Assembly: GCA_030146905.1 (NCBI GenBank)
Contig: JASLAV010001151.1
Span: forward strand, 1-5,205
Reading direction: 5' to 3'
Origin: Lentzea sp.
Lineage (GTDB): Bacteria; Actinomycetota; Actinomycetes; Mycobacteriales; Pseudonocardiaceae
DNA: 5,205 nt
Shown: positions 1 to 4,598 of the stretch, piece by piece
How positions within the stretch are numbered: the first letter of the stretch is position 1
How the letters are laid out: every line of letters begins with the position of its first letter
Program-made: the position numbers and the translations under genes
Notes under the pieces: model-generated
Database searches by the model: none
What the model saw: only the letters and a program-made list of their open reading frames with translations
What the model was told of the DNA's origin: nothing

Positions 1-76
1 TCTCGGAGTGGATGGTGCCGTCGCCCAAGTGGTAGCGAACACGCCAGCCGCTACCATGTTTCTCTGTCCAGGCCAT
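1..76 (-). CDS. Tyrosine recombinase / phage-type integrase, N-terminal fragment (runs off the left edge)
   Basis: Only the first 25 codons lie in the window, reading MAWTEKHGSGWRVRYHLGDG and then TIHSE. This is the familiar beginning of actinomycete integrases of prophages and integrative elements, where a short three-stranded DNA-binding domain (W-x-x-R-Y then a G-rich turn) precedes the SAM-like and catalytic domains. The catalytic R-H-R-Y residues are outside the window, so activity cannot be judged. The ATG at 76 is chosen because a strong Shine-Dalgarno, AAGGAGAGG, sits at 87-79. Such enzymes perform site-specific integration and excision between attP and attB. The neighbouring excisionase-like gene on the same strand, 88 bp upstream, supports the assignment. 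Family call is from the N-terminus and context only. Confidence 0.8.
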   Translation of the reverse strand, partial: MAWTEKHGSGWRVRYHLGDGTIHSE

Positions 77-164
77 TGCCTCTCCTTGAAGTAGTTCTTG
101 AATGTGTCACAATGGGCACATGTGGATGAACACTCATTTCAATGAGAAACACAACCTAAATGTG
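77..164 (-). promoter_or_regulatory. AT-rich control region between xis-like gene and integrase, with three small dyads
   Basis: From 81 to 170 the G+C is about 37% (33 of 90 by my count), far below the flanking genes. It holds three short dyads: TGTG-t-CACA at 103-111, CTCATT-tc-AATGAG at 133-146 (perfect), and AACACA-n7-TGTGTT at 148-166, which overlaps the excisionase stop codon. ATGTG at 102-106 also mirrors CACAT at 117-121. An integrase promoter is expected here, because 88 bp is a long gap for a simply co-translated xis-int pair. Whether the dyads are operators, excisionase arm sites or incidental is not shown by sequence alone. Confidence 0.5.
79..87 (-). promoter_or_regulatory. Ribosome binding site of the integrase gene
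   Basis: Minus-strand AAGGAGAGG, with five bases between its AAGGAG core and the ATG at 76. It fixes the integrase start. Confidence 0.8.
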
Positions 165-524
165 TTAATTACGCGTCCGGCGCCTGTCTTTTGCGCTCCT
201 GTGTAGAGGGGATTTAGTGCTTGTCGAGTTCGGGGACTGTGCTGCCGCTGCCACAATTTGATCTATGTCGTCCTGAGAGAACCGCAGGTGCTTACCCAGG
301 AACGTGCACGGCACTGCTCGGCGGGCAGCTCGCCGCCGCAACCAGGACTCCCGTACCTGCAGCTGTTCTGCTGCTTGGGCAGGGGTGAACAGGACCTGTG
401 GCGTGGCGACCGCCAGTCGGGCCGTTGCCGCGCGATCTTCGGCGGCGGTGGTCTGCCTGGCCGCTGAGCCGGAACGGGTCGACGCTGGCGATTCTGAAGA
501 TGACCATCGGACTGGCGGAGCCAT
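165..524 (-). CDS. Excisionase-like helix-turn-helix DNA-binding protein (xis-like), 5' end possibly altered by IS insertion
   Basis: The core, FTPAQAAEQLQVRESWLRRR followed by AARRAVPCTFLGKHLRFSQDDIDQIV, is a MerR/excisionase-type winged HTH (HTH_17-like): the protein reads a helix-turn-helix, a wing around the G-K-H-L-R-F segment, and a closing helix. Proteins like this bend DNA beside attachment sites and direct the integrase towards excision; some act as transcription regulators. The tail is basic (RSAKDRRRTRN). The frame stays open upstream to an ATG at 566, but those first 14 codons (566-525) are almost wholly insertion-sequence end, so I start at the ATG at 524, the first outside the IS. 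Neither ATG has a clear Shine-Dalgarno. Residues before the HTH (about 44) are low-complexity Ala/Ser/Arg and may not be native. It ends with TAA at 165-167, upstream of the integrase, the normal xis-int order. Confidence 0.65.
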   Translation of the reverse strand: MAPPVRWSSSESPASTRSGSAARQTTAAEDRAATARLAVATPQVLFTPAQAAEQLQVRESWLRRRAARRAVPCTFLGKHLRFSQDDIDQIVAAAAQSPNSTSTKSPLHRSAKDRRRTRN

Positions 525-532
525 CGGGCACG

Positions 533-554
533 CTGTGCCGCTCGAAAAGTCATC
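533..554 (+). repeat. Left terminal inverted repeat of the IS
   Basis: 22 bases that match the reverse complement of 1692-1713 without mismatch. Beyond base 554 the match decays, so this is the full repeat. The excisionase-like reading frame, extended upstream, runs through this repeat. Confidence 0.85.
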
Positions 555-562
555 GCTGCACG

Positions 563-1645
563 TCATGCGACGTATCTGTACTCGTTGATGAGTCCGCCGA
601 GGATCCGGGTGCGGAGCAGCTTGCGGGGCTTGGGGTCGTGTGTGGCGGCGGGTTGCTCTTGAGCTTCGGGTGGTAGCTGATCGCGGGCCTGGTGGGGTCG
701 GTGCTTGTTGTAGTGGATCTCGTAGGTGGCAAGGACTTGACGCGCGTGGGCTTGTCCGGTGATGAGGATGTGGTCGAGGACCTCGCGCCGGATGGTGCCG
801 ATGATGCGTTCGCGGTGGGCGTTCATCCGGGGTGCTTGCGGTGCGCTCTTGATCACGCGTAGTTCCTCGGCCTCGAACACAGTGTCGAACACCTCGCCGT
901 ACTTGTCGTCGCGGTCACGCAGCAGGAAGCGCAGTGACTCCATCCGCGTTCCGAGGTCGGCGGAGAGGTTCCTCGCCTGCTGCACGGTCCAGTCCTGCGT
1001 TGGGCGGGTGGTGACGCCGGTGATATGCAGACGCCTGGTGCCGTGTTCAAGGAACGCCAACGCGTATAGGCGTGTGCCGGGTGCGGTGTCGATGTGGAAG
1101 AAGTCGGCCGCGATGATGCCCTCGGCCTGGGCTGTGAGGAACTCGCGCCAGGTCGGACCGGATCGACGTGGTGCTGGGTCGATGCCTGCTGCGTTCAAGA
1201 TCTTCCAGACGGTGGAGGCGGCGATTCGATGTCCGAGTCGGGCCAGCTCGCCTTGGATCCGCCGATGTCCCCACCGCGGGTTCTCTGTGGCGAGCCGGAG
1301 CACAAGTGCCCTGATCGCTGCTCGGGTGGGTGGGCGTCCGGTTCGCCGTCGCGCGGTGTGGTCCCACTTCCAGGCGATGAACCTGCGATGCCAGCCCAGC
1401 AACGTGCCTGGCGTGACTGGGAATGTCTCGCGCCACCGCGAACGACGTATCAGCCTGGATAGTGCGGCGAACCGGAATCGGTCTGCCGGCTCGTAGCGGA
1501 CCGGAAGGACCAGCTGTCGGCGAAGCACGCTGTTCTCATGCCGCAGCACGAGAAGCTCAGCGTCCTTCTCCGCCTCACCGCGGAACAGCACCGACGCGGC
1601 AGACAGCAACTTCCGAGTCACTTTGTACAGCAGGGAAACGATCAC
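563..1645 (-). CDS. DDE (rve integrase-core) transposase of the insertion sequence, apparently intact
   Basis: A 360-residue enzyme that cuts and joins the IS ends. In order: a leucine-rich helix at about 24-46 (ELLVLRHENSVLRRQL), likely a coiled coil; an HTH at about 76-95 (FPVTPGTLLGWHRR); a second HTH-like DNA-binding part at 103-160 (GRPPTRAAI... ENPRWGHRRIQGELARLGH); and the RNase H-like catalytic core at about 170-330. The likely triad is D181 (in AADFFHIDT), D244 (in LLRDRDDKY) and E279 (in NAHRERIIG); D244 to E279 is the D-34-E spacing normal for this superfamily. The C-terminus has the common HYNKHRPHQA motif and ends GGLINEYRYVA, typical of full-length actinobacterial relatives. The start is GTG at 1645, with only weak Shine-Dalgarno (GAGAG about 11 bases upstream). 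Nothing suggests a frameshift or loss of a catalytic residue. Confidence 0.9.
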   Translation of the reverse strand: MIVSLLYKVTRKLLSAASVLFRGEAEKDAELLVLRHENSVLRRQLVLPVRYEPADRFRFAALSRLIRRSRWRETFPVTPGTLLGWHRRFIAWKWDHTARRRTGRPPTRAAIRALVLRLATENPRWGHRRIQGELARLGHRIAASTVWKILNAAGIDPAPRRSGPTWREFLTAQAEGIIAADFFHIDTAPGTRLYALAFLEHGTRRLHITGVTTRPTQDWTVQQARNLSADLGTRMESLRFLLRDRDDKYGEVFDTVFEAEELRVIKSAPQAPRMNAHRERIIGTIRREVLDHILITGQAHARQVLATYEIHYNKHRPHQARDQLPPEAQEQPAATHDPKPRKLLRTRILGGLINEYRYVA

Positions 1646-1674
1646 CTGAGCATGCTCTCAGCCTGGGAAGGCTG
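1646..1674. repeat. Overlapping hairpins immediately upstream of the transposase start
   Basis: The palindrome GAGCATGCTC (1648-1657) is flanked so that CTGAG (1646-1650) can pair with CTCAG (1657-1661), and CAGCC-n6-GGCTG (1659-1674) overlaps it. In the mRNA these would cover the leader just before the GTG start, which could damp transposase translation or block read-in transcripts. That role is inferred; IS elements often carry such structures. Confidence 0.4.
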
Positions 1675-1691
1675 GGCTGGCACGCTGCGGT

Positions 1692-1713
1692 GATGACTTT
1701 TCGAGCGGCACAG
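1692..1713 (-). repeat. Right terminal inverted repeat of the IS
   Basis: Perfect inverted copy of 533-554. It lies upstream of the transposase start and so probably overlaps or borders the transposase promoter. Confidence 0.85.
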
Positions 1714-1873
1714 GATCGGCGACCTTCGACGTGCCGCAATCAGAACGTTGAGCTTGGAAACGTTTTGTACACGCAACTGTTGCACCAGCGTTGTTCTGAT
1801 AACGCCTTGATTGCGTCAGGTGAGTTGTGAGCCCGGTGCGGTACCCGCTACGAGTGGTCACCGGAGGAGAGGG
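1714..1873. promoter_or_regulatory. Gene-free region with dense inverted repeats, probably the original upstream region of the xis-int genes
   Basis: No convincing gene. Bases 1735-1815 are about 48% G+C (39 of 81) against much higher values around them, and are packed with dyads: CGCAATCA (1735-1742) mirrored by TGATTGCG (1808-1815); ATCAGAAC (1739-1746) mirrored by GTTCTGAT (1793-1800); AAACGTTT (1758-1765); GCAAC-t-GTTGC (1773-1783); GCGTT-n8-AACGC (1788-1805). This looks like a multi-site protein-binding region. It lies downstream of marR copy 1 and, before the IS arrived, would have been just upstream of the excisionase-like gene. A promoter and operators for that operon is the simplest reading. 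Confidence 0.45.
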
Positions 1874-2356
1874 TCAGACCCAACCGGGTTCGCTTCCGTT
1901 CACCGCAGGTTCGCCGCCTGCGGTGGTGAAGGCGGTGAGTGCGTTGACGAGACCCTGCCGTTGGTCTTCCGGCATCCGCTCGACGATCTTCCTGATCGCG
2001 GCACGACGCCGGCGGGTCACGTCTCGGACCAGCTTGCGACCGGACCCGCTCAGCTCGATGACGACCTCGCGGCGTGAGGTGGGGTTCGGCTGCCGCGCCA
2101 CCATCTCCAGCGCGAGCAGGCGGTCGACGGTCCTGGTCGCGGTCGACGGGTTGACCCCGAGGTGTTCGGCCAGAGTGGTGAGCTTCATCGGTCCCCTGCT
2201 CTGCAGCACGACGAGCGCACGGAACTGCGGCAGCGTGATGATGTCGTCCGATGCGGCGATAGAACGCGCGGACACGGCGATGAGAAGGCGCGATGCCGTG
2301 AGCACCGCGTCCACGAGGGCGTCGACGCCGCTGGAGTCGACCTTGGACCGAGTCAT
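1874..2356 (-). CDS. MarR-family transcriptional regulator, copy 1
   Basis: A 160-residue winged-helix regulator, normal length for MarR. Helices at about 10-38 form the start of the dimer and ligand pocket. LTLPQFRALVVL-like sequence (40-51, here ITLPQFRALVVL) leads into the DNA-binding part: MKLTTLAEHLGVNPSTATRTVDRL (57-80) is the HTH with recognition helix STATRTVDRL, followed by the wing at about 81-105 with the conserved basic RREVVIELSGSGRKLV. The C-terminal helices (110-148) complete the dimer interface. It starts MTRSKV at an ATG at 2356 and has no Shine-Dalgarno. A TACAAC hexamer ends six bases before the ATG, so a leaderless transcript is possible. It is divergent from the lipoprotein gene at 2481 and about 67% identical to copy 2 at 3369-3851 (107 of 160 positions, no gaps, my count). 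Ligand unknown. Confidence 0.92.
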   Translation of the reverse strand: MTRSKVDSSGVDALVDAVLTASRLLIAVSARSIAASDDIITLPQFRALVVLQSRGPMKLTTLAEHLGVNPSTATRTVDRLLALEMVARQPNPTSRREVVIELSGSGRKLVRDVTRRRRAAIRKIVERMPEDQRQGLVNALTAFTTAGGEPAVNGSEPGWV

Positions 2357-2480
2357 GGCTCAGTTGTACCCAACAACGGTGAGTTGCCACCACGGATGAA
2401 GGCGTCGATACGAGGTGCCGTCGATCCTGGTGCCGAGCGATCGAACCCACTGAATCCAGATCGATCACTGAGGAGAGATC
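2357..2480. promoter_or_regulatory. Divergent promoter region between marR copy 1 and the lipoprotein gene
   Basis: 124 bp that must serve both genes. Next to the marR start is GTTGT-accca-ACAAC (2363-2377), a MarR-type dyad. TCGATC (2421-2426) is mirrored by GATCGA (2439-2444). For the plus strand, TTGCCA at 2384-2389 with GATACG at 2407-2412 is a possible but weak -35/-10 pair. The ribosome binding site AGGAGAG at 2471-2477 precedes the lipoprotein ATG. Confidence 0.5.
2363..2377. promoter_or_regulatory. Candidate MarR operator at marR copy 1
   Basis: Perfect dyad of 5-base arms with a 5-base centre, GTTGT-accca-ACAAC, ending 6 bases upstream of the start codon. Its position over the likely -10 element suits autorepression, the usual mode for MarR proteins. 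A closely similar element sits at the same distance from the start of copy 2. Confidence 0.5.
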
Positions 2481-3245
2481 ATGCCGTCAATCGGTATCGC
2501 CAAAAGTACATCGATGTCAGTGGTGGCGCTGCTGGCCCTCACAGCCACGGCGTGCGGCGAGCCCCAAAAGGTCTACCAGAGCGGAACAACCGGCACGAAC
2601 GCGGAGTTCGGCGAGATCCAGCTGCGCAACGTCAACCTCCGTCCGCCTGACGGCCATGCGTTCCGTCCGGGCGACGACGGCGTGGTCAGCCTCGCGTTGT
2701 TCAACCGTGCGGACCAGCCCGACGCGCTGGTTGACGTGCGGACGCCTGTCGCCACCGACGTCGAGATCTTCTGGGACCGCGACTGCGACGGTGCCGGGGA
2801 GAAGGTCGCACAGCTGCCACTGTCCGCGAACGGCGGGGTCACCGGAGCGGCCGGTGACGAACTCGCCTACCACCTGCGTCTGGTCGACTTCTCAAATGAA
2901 GTTCTCGCCGGCACGACGGTGCCGGTCACGTTCGAGTTCGACCGCGCAGGGGAGACGACCCTGGACGCGGTCGTGGAGGCCTCGGGAGACGGAGACGCCA
3001 GTCTCCCGGCTTCCTGCGCGCCGGGCGGGATCGCTCTGACCGGCGTGGTGCAGAGCGGTGTCGAGCCGGGTTGTCTGGTTCTGAACGCTGACGACGGCAA
3101 GCAGTTCCTGCTGATCGGTGGAGATCCCGATGTGCTGCAGGTCGGTGCCGAGGTCGTGGTCGAAGGCACGCCCGCACTCGAGAAGCCGACCACGTGCATG
3201 CACGGCATCCCGCTCCGCGTGACAGACGCCAAAACGTCCGGATGA
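2481..3245 (+). CDS. Secreted lipoprotein with a degenerate PCu(A)C copper-chaperone-like domain and a small beta-rich C-terminal domain
   Basis: 254 residues, ATG with AGGAGAG Shine-Dalgarno. Signal peptide 1-24 (SMSVVALLALTATA) ends at a lipobox with Cys25 (ATAC-G), so it should be a lipid-anchored protein on the outer face of the membrane. Residues about 43-168 follow the PCu(A)C (DUF461) pattern: EIQLRNVNLRPPDG, then VVSLALFNRADQPDALVDVRTP, and HLRLVDFSNEVLAGTTVPVT leading to FEFDRAGETTLDAVVEA. In that family a His-Met/Met/His-x-Met set binds Cu(I); here H131 remains but the paired Met is R133, and the His/Met motif near 95-110 is replaced by IFWDRDCDGAGEKV. Residues about 183-248 look like a separate beta-barrel domain with C198, C239 and TTCMHGIPLRV; its family is uncertain (OB-like). 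It sits divergent from one MarR gene and convergent with its paralogue, suggesting MarR control. Copper binding is doubtful. Confidence 0.8.
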   Translation: MPSIGIAKSTSMSVVALLALTATACGEPQKVYQSGTTGTNAEFGEIQLRNVNLRPPDGHAFRPGDDGVVSLALFNRADQPDALVDVRTPVATDVEIFWDRDCDGAGEKVAQLPLSANGGVTGAAGDELAYHLRLVDFSNEVLAGTTVPVTFEFDRAGETTLDAVVEASGDGDASLPASCAPGGIALTGVVQSGVEPGCLVLNADDGKQFLLIGGDPDVLQVGAEVVVEGTPALEKPTTCMHGIPLRVTDAKTSG

Positions 3246-3368
3246 GCAGGTGTGGTGAACGAGGATCTTCCTCGACTTGAACTTCCCTGGGTTGCGCACG
3301 GCGAACACCGGTCTTGCGAGGACGCTCGTCGTGACGACGTTCCTGATGAGCGGCCGGGGTGAGGCCGG
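3246..3368. terminator. Convergent intergenic region with hairpins, possible two-way terminator
   Basis: No gene. CGAGGA-tct-TCCTCG (3260-3274) is a 6-bp stem shortly after the lipoprotein stop. CGTCGT-g-ACGACG (3327-3339) is a second perfect hairpin, and CGGCC/GGCCG arms near 3351-3367 flank the marR copy 2 stop. None has a T-tract, which is common for actinobacterial terminators, but this makes the call weak. Confidence 0.35.
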
Positions 3369-3851
3369 TCAGATCCAGCCGAGGTCGGCGGCGGTCACAG
3401 AAGGCTCACTGCCCGCCTCGGTGAAGGCGGTGAGCGCTTCGACGAGTCCACGCCGCTCACACTCCGACATCTTCGCCACGATTCTCCCGATCACCGCGCG
3501 GCGCCGACGTGTCACGGCACGCACGACCCGGCGGCCTTCGTCGGTCAGTTCGGTGACGACCTCGCGACGCGTTGCCGGGTTGGGATGGCGTGCGATCATC
3601 CCGGTCGTCACGAGCCGGTCGACCATGCGGGTCGCGGTGGACGGGTTGACGTCCAGCAGTTCGGCCAAGGTGCTGAGCTTCATCGCTCCCCGGCTGTCCA
3701 GGACGACGAGCGTCCGGAACTGCGGCAGGGTGAGGGTCTCCTCGAAGGCCGCGAGCGAGCGCGCGGACACGGCGACCAGTAGACGTGAGGCTGTGAGCAC
3801 GGCATCGGTGAGCGCGTCGACGTCGTTCGCGCCGACCTTGGACCGGGTCAT
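3369..3851 (-). CDS. MarR-family transcriptional regulator, copy 2 (paralogue of copy 1)
   Basis: 160 residues, same length and plan as copy 1: N-terminal dimer helices, TLPQFRTLVVLDSRGAMKLS leading to the HTH (57-80, recognition helix STATRMVDRL), wing with TRREVVTELTDEGRRVV, and C-terminal dimer helices. I start at the ATG at 3851 because MTRSKV matches the start of copy 1 exactly, although the frame is open further upstream. Differences cluster at 31-40, 81-90 and at the end, regions that in MarR proteins touch the ligand pocket or wing, while the recognition helix differs at one residue. The two proteins probably bind similar DNA but may sense different signals. It lies 32 bp after the SRPBCC gene on the same strand and could be the last gene of that operon. 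Like copy 1 it has no Shine-Dalgarno. Confidence 0.92.
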   Translation of the reverse strand: MTRSKVGANDVDALTDAVLTASRLLVAVSARSLAAFEETLTLPQFRTLVVLDSRGAMKLSTLAELLDVNPSTATRMVDRLVTTGMIARHPNPATRREVVTELTDEGRRVVRAVTRRRRAVIGRIVAKMSECERRGLVEALTAFTEAGSEPSVTAADLGWI

Positions 3852-3857
3852 GCGTCT

Positions 3858-3870
3858 GTTGTGCCGCAAC
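3858..3870. promoter_or_regulatory. Candidate MarR operator at marR copy 2
   Basis: GTTG-tgccg-CAAC dyad starting 7 bases upstream of the start codon, as in copy 1. On the coding strand both genes share CACCG, then GTTG, then ACAAC ending six bases before ATG, with a one-base shift. Conservation of non-coding sequence beside duplicated genes supports a real site, though recent duplication would give the same picture. Confidence 0.45.
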
Positions 3871-3877
3871 CTCGGTG

Positions 3878-3889
3878 CTGTGATCACAG
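3878..3889. repeat. Perfect 12-bp palindrome CTGTGATCACAG overlapping the SRPBCC stop codon
   Basis: The palindrome contains the TGA stop of the SRPBCC gene and lies 27 bases upstream of marR copy 2. TGTGA/TCACA arms recall Crp/Fnr half sites, but the spacing here (no centre gap) is not that of a Crp box. It may be an operator for marR copy 2 or chance. Confidence 0.35.
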
Positions 3890-4306
3890 AGCTGGTTGGT
3901 GCACTGCCTGTTTTGTGTGGAATTCGGCGGCTACGACGGCTTCGAGGGCGTCGAGCGCTGACTCGACCCAGGTGTCGACCGTGCTCCGAGACGCTCCGGG
4001 AGGGCCGGTCAGCCGCACGCAGACCGCGCTGCGGTTCGCGGTGAGCCGGAGGACCTGGACAGTGCCGTTGCAACTGGTCGTCGTCTCGCTGCCCCAGGTG
4101 ATGCGCAACCGTTCCCAGTCGATCGAGACCCGCCGCTCGACGTCGACATCGGTGTGCAGGCCCGGCAACCACAGGCGGATGAGGTTGGGGCCGGACAACT
4201 CGACCTCGATGGAGTCTGGCAGCCAGACGGTCATGTTGTCGAGGTCGGAGAGGACGTCGAAAACGGCCTCCGCGTCGGCGGGCATGGAACGGCTTCGGCT
4301 CAACAC
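3884..4306 (-). CDS. SRPBCC (START-like, polyketide cyclase/dehydrase type) family protein
   Basis: About 140 residues forming the helix-grip fold that makes a deep hydrophobic ligand cavity. Visible hallmarks: SRSRSMPADAEAVFDVLSDL then DNMTVWLPDSIEVE (first strand, helix and the W-L-P turn), a run of alternating strands (IRLWLPGLHTDVDVERRVSI, ERLRITWGSE, GTVQVLRL, SAVCVRLTGPP) and the long C-terminal helix DTWVESALDALEAVVAAEF. Members bind lipids, polyketides or hormones, and some act as cyclases; no catalytic residues can be assigned here. I use the GTG at 4306 because GGAAGGA lies 4 bases upstream and the fold normally begins here. ATG codons at 4333 and 4354 are in frame without Shine-Dalgarno; 4354 would give 17 bp spacing from the upstream lipoprotein gene and cannot be excluded. 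Cytoplasmic, no signal peptide. Confidence 0.75.
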   Translation of the reverse strand: MLSRSRSMPADAEAVFDVLSDLDNMTVWLPDSIEVELSGPNLIRLWLPGLHTDVDVERRVSIDWERLRITWGSETTTSCNGTVQVLRLTANRSAVCVRLTGPPGASRSTVDTWVESALDALEAVVAAEFHTKQAVHQPAL

Positions 4307-4370
4307 ATCGTCCTTCCGGCGGATTCCGTCCATCTTGTCCGACTTCAGGGTCATTGCGTCTGACGAGTGT

Positions 4371-4598
4371 CTAACGATCGCCCGTCGCACCCGCTGACGG
4401 AGCAAGGGCCGTGGAGGCGACCGGCGTGCTCGAGGTGGTCGAAGCGGTCGCCGGTGTCGAATGACGCCGCTGGGTCACCACCGGTGTGGGCGGTTCGCTG
4501 CGCGTTGTCGTGGTGCCCAGTGGCTCCGGTTCATCCTGTGTGGACACTCCACACGCGGTGGCCAGAAGGCATGCCGCTGCGGCGAGGAAGATTCTCAT
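4371..4598 (-). CDS. Small Thr/Ser/Pro-rich lipoprotein, translationally coupled to the sensor kinase
   Basis: 75 residues. The N-terminus MRIFLAAAACLLATACG is a lipoprotein signal peptide with the likely lipidated cysteine at position 16. The mature part has no recognisable fold: it is a low-complexity Thr/Ser/Pro/Ala chain (TTTTRSEPPTPVVTQ and TPATASTTSSTPVASTALAP), as in wall-spanning or glycosylated linkers. The ATG at 4598 overlaps the kinase stop as ATGA, and GGAGA sits 7 bases upstream, so start and coupling are well supported. A small lipoprotein made with a sensor kinase could modulate the sensor outside the membrane, as the lipoprotein CseA is proposed to do beside CseB/CseC in Streptomyces; the two are not shown to be homologous. 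The short length and biased composition leave some doubt about function but little about coding. Confidence 0.75.
   Translation of the reverse strand: MRIFLAAAACLLATACGVSTQDEPEPLGTTTTRSEPPTPVVTQRRHSTPATASTTSSTPVASTALAPSAGATGDR

Larger units (their letters stand above)
533..1713 (-). mobile_element. Complete insertion sequence, about 1.18 kb, single DDE transposase, 22-bp perfect terminal inverted repeats
   Basis: Identical 22-base ends in opposite orientation lie at 533-554 and 1692-1713. Each begins CTGTGCCGCTCGAAAAG going inwards. They enclose one transposase gene that ends 9 bp from the left repeat and starts 47 bp from the right one. Length and single-frame layout fit IS elements carrying an rve-type integrase core (IS3/IS481-like superfamily); I cannot name the ISfinder family. 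No target duplication is visible directly at the repeat borders: outer left flank ends GGCACG, outer right flank begins GATCGG. The element separates the excisionase-like gene from sequence that looks like its promoter region. Confidence 0.85.

Noticed and set aside
759..1496. Plus-strand 245-aa open frame opposite the transposase
   Set aside because: It is the antisense shadow of the transposase, rich in Arg/Ser with no recognisable domain; high G+C keeps such frames open.
523..1719. ATCGG at 523-527 and 1715-1719 as the IS target duplication
   Set aside because: The copies lie 5 and 1 bases away from the inverted repeats, so they cannot both border the element; a 5-base match nearby is easily chance.
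1658..1861. Minus-strand 67-aa frame running into the IS right end, possibly the lost N-terminus of the xis-like gene
   Set aside because: Removing 533-1713 would join it in frame to the xis-like gene, but this has a one-in-three chance, its composition looks non-coding, and it crosses the dyad-rich block. Kept only as a possibility for comparison with an empty site.
3277..4044. Plus-strand 255-aa open frame over marR copy 2, and a similar 190-aa frame at 1827-2399 over copy 1
   Set aside because: They resemble each other only because the MarR genes beneath them are paralogues; the minus-strand frames carry the conserved MarR fold.
3852..4172. Extension of marR copy 2 upstream to a 267-aa protein
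   Set aside because: The extra 107 residues are Arg/His-rich, lie antiparallel in frame terms over the SRPBCC gene, and copy 1 starts at the equivalent MTRSKV.
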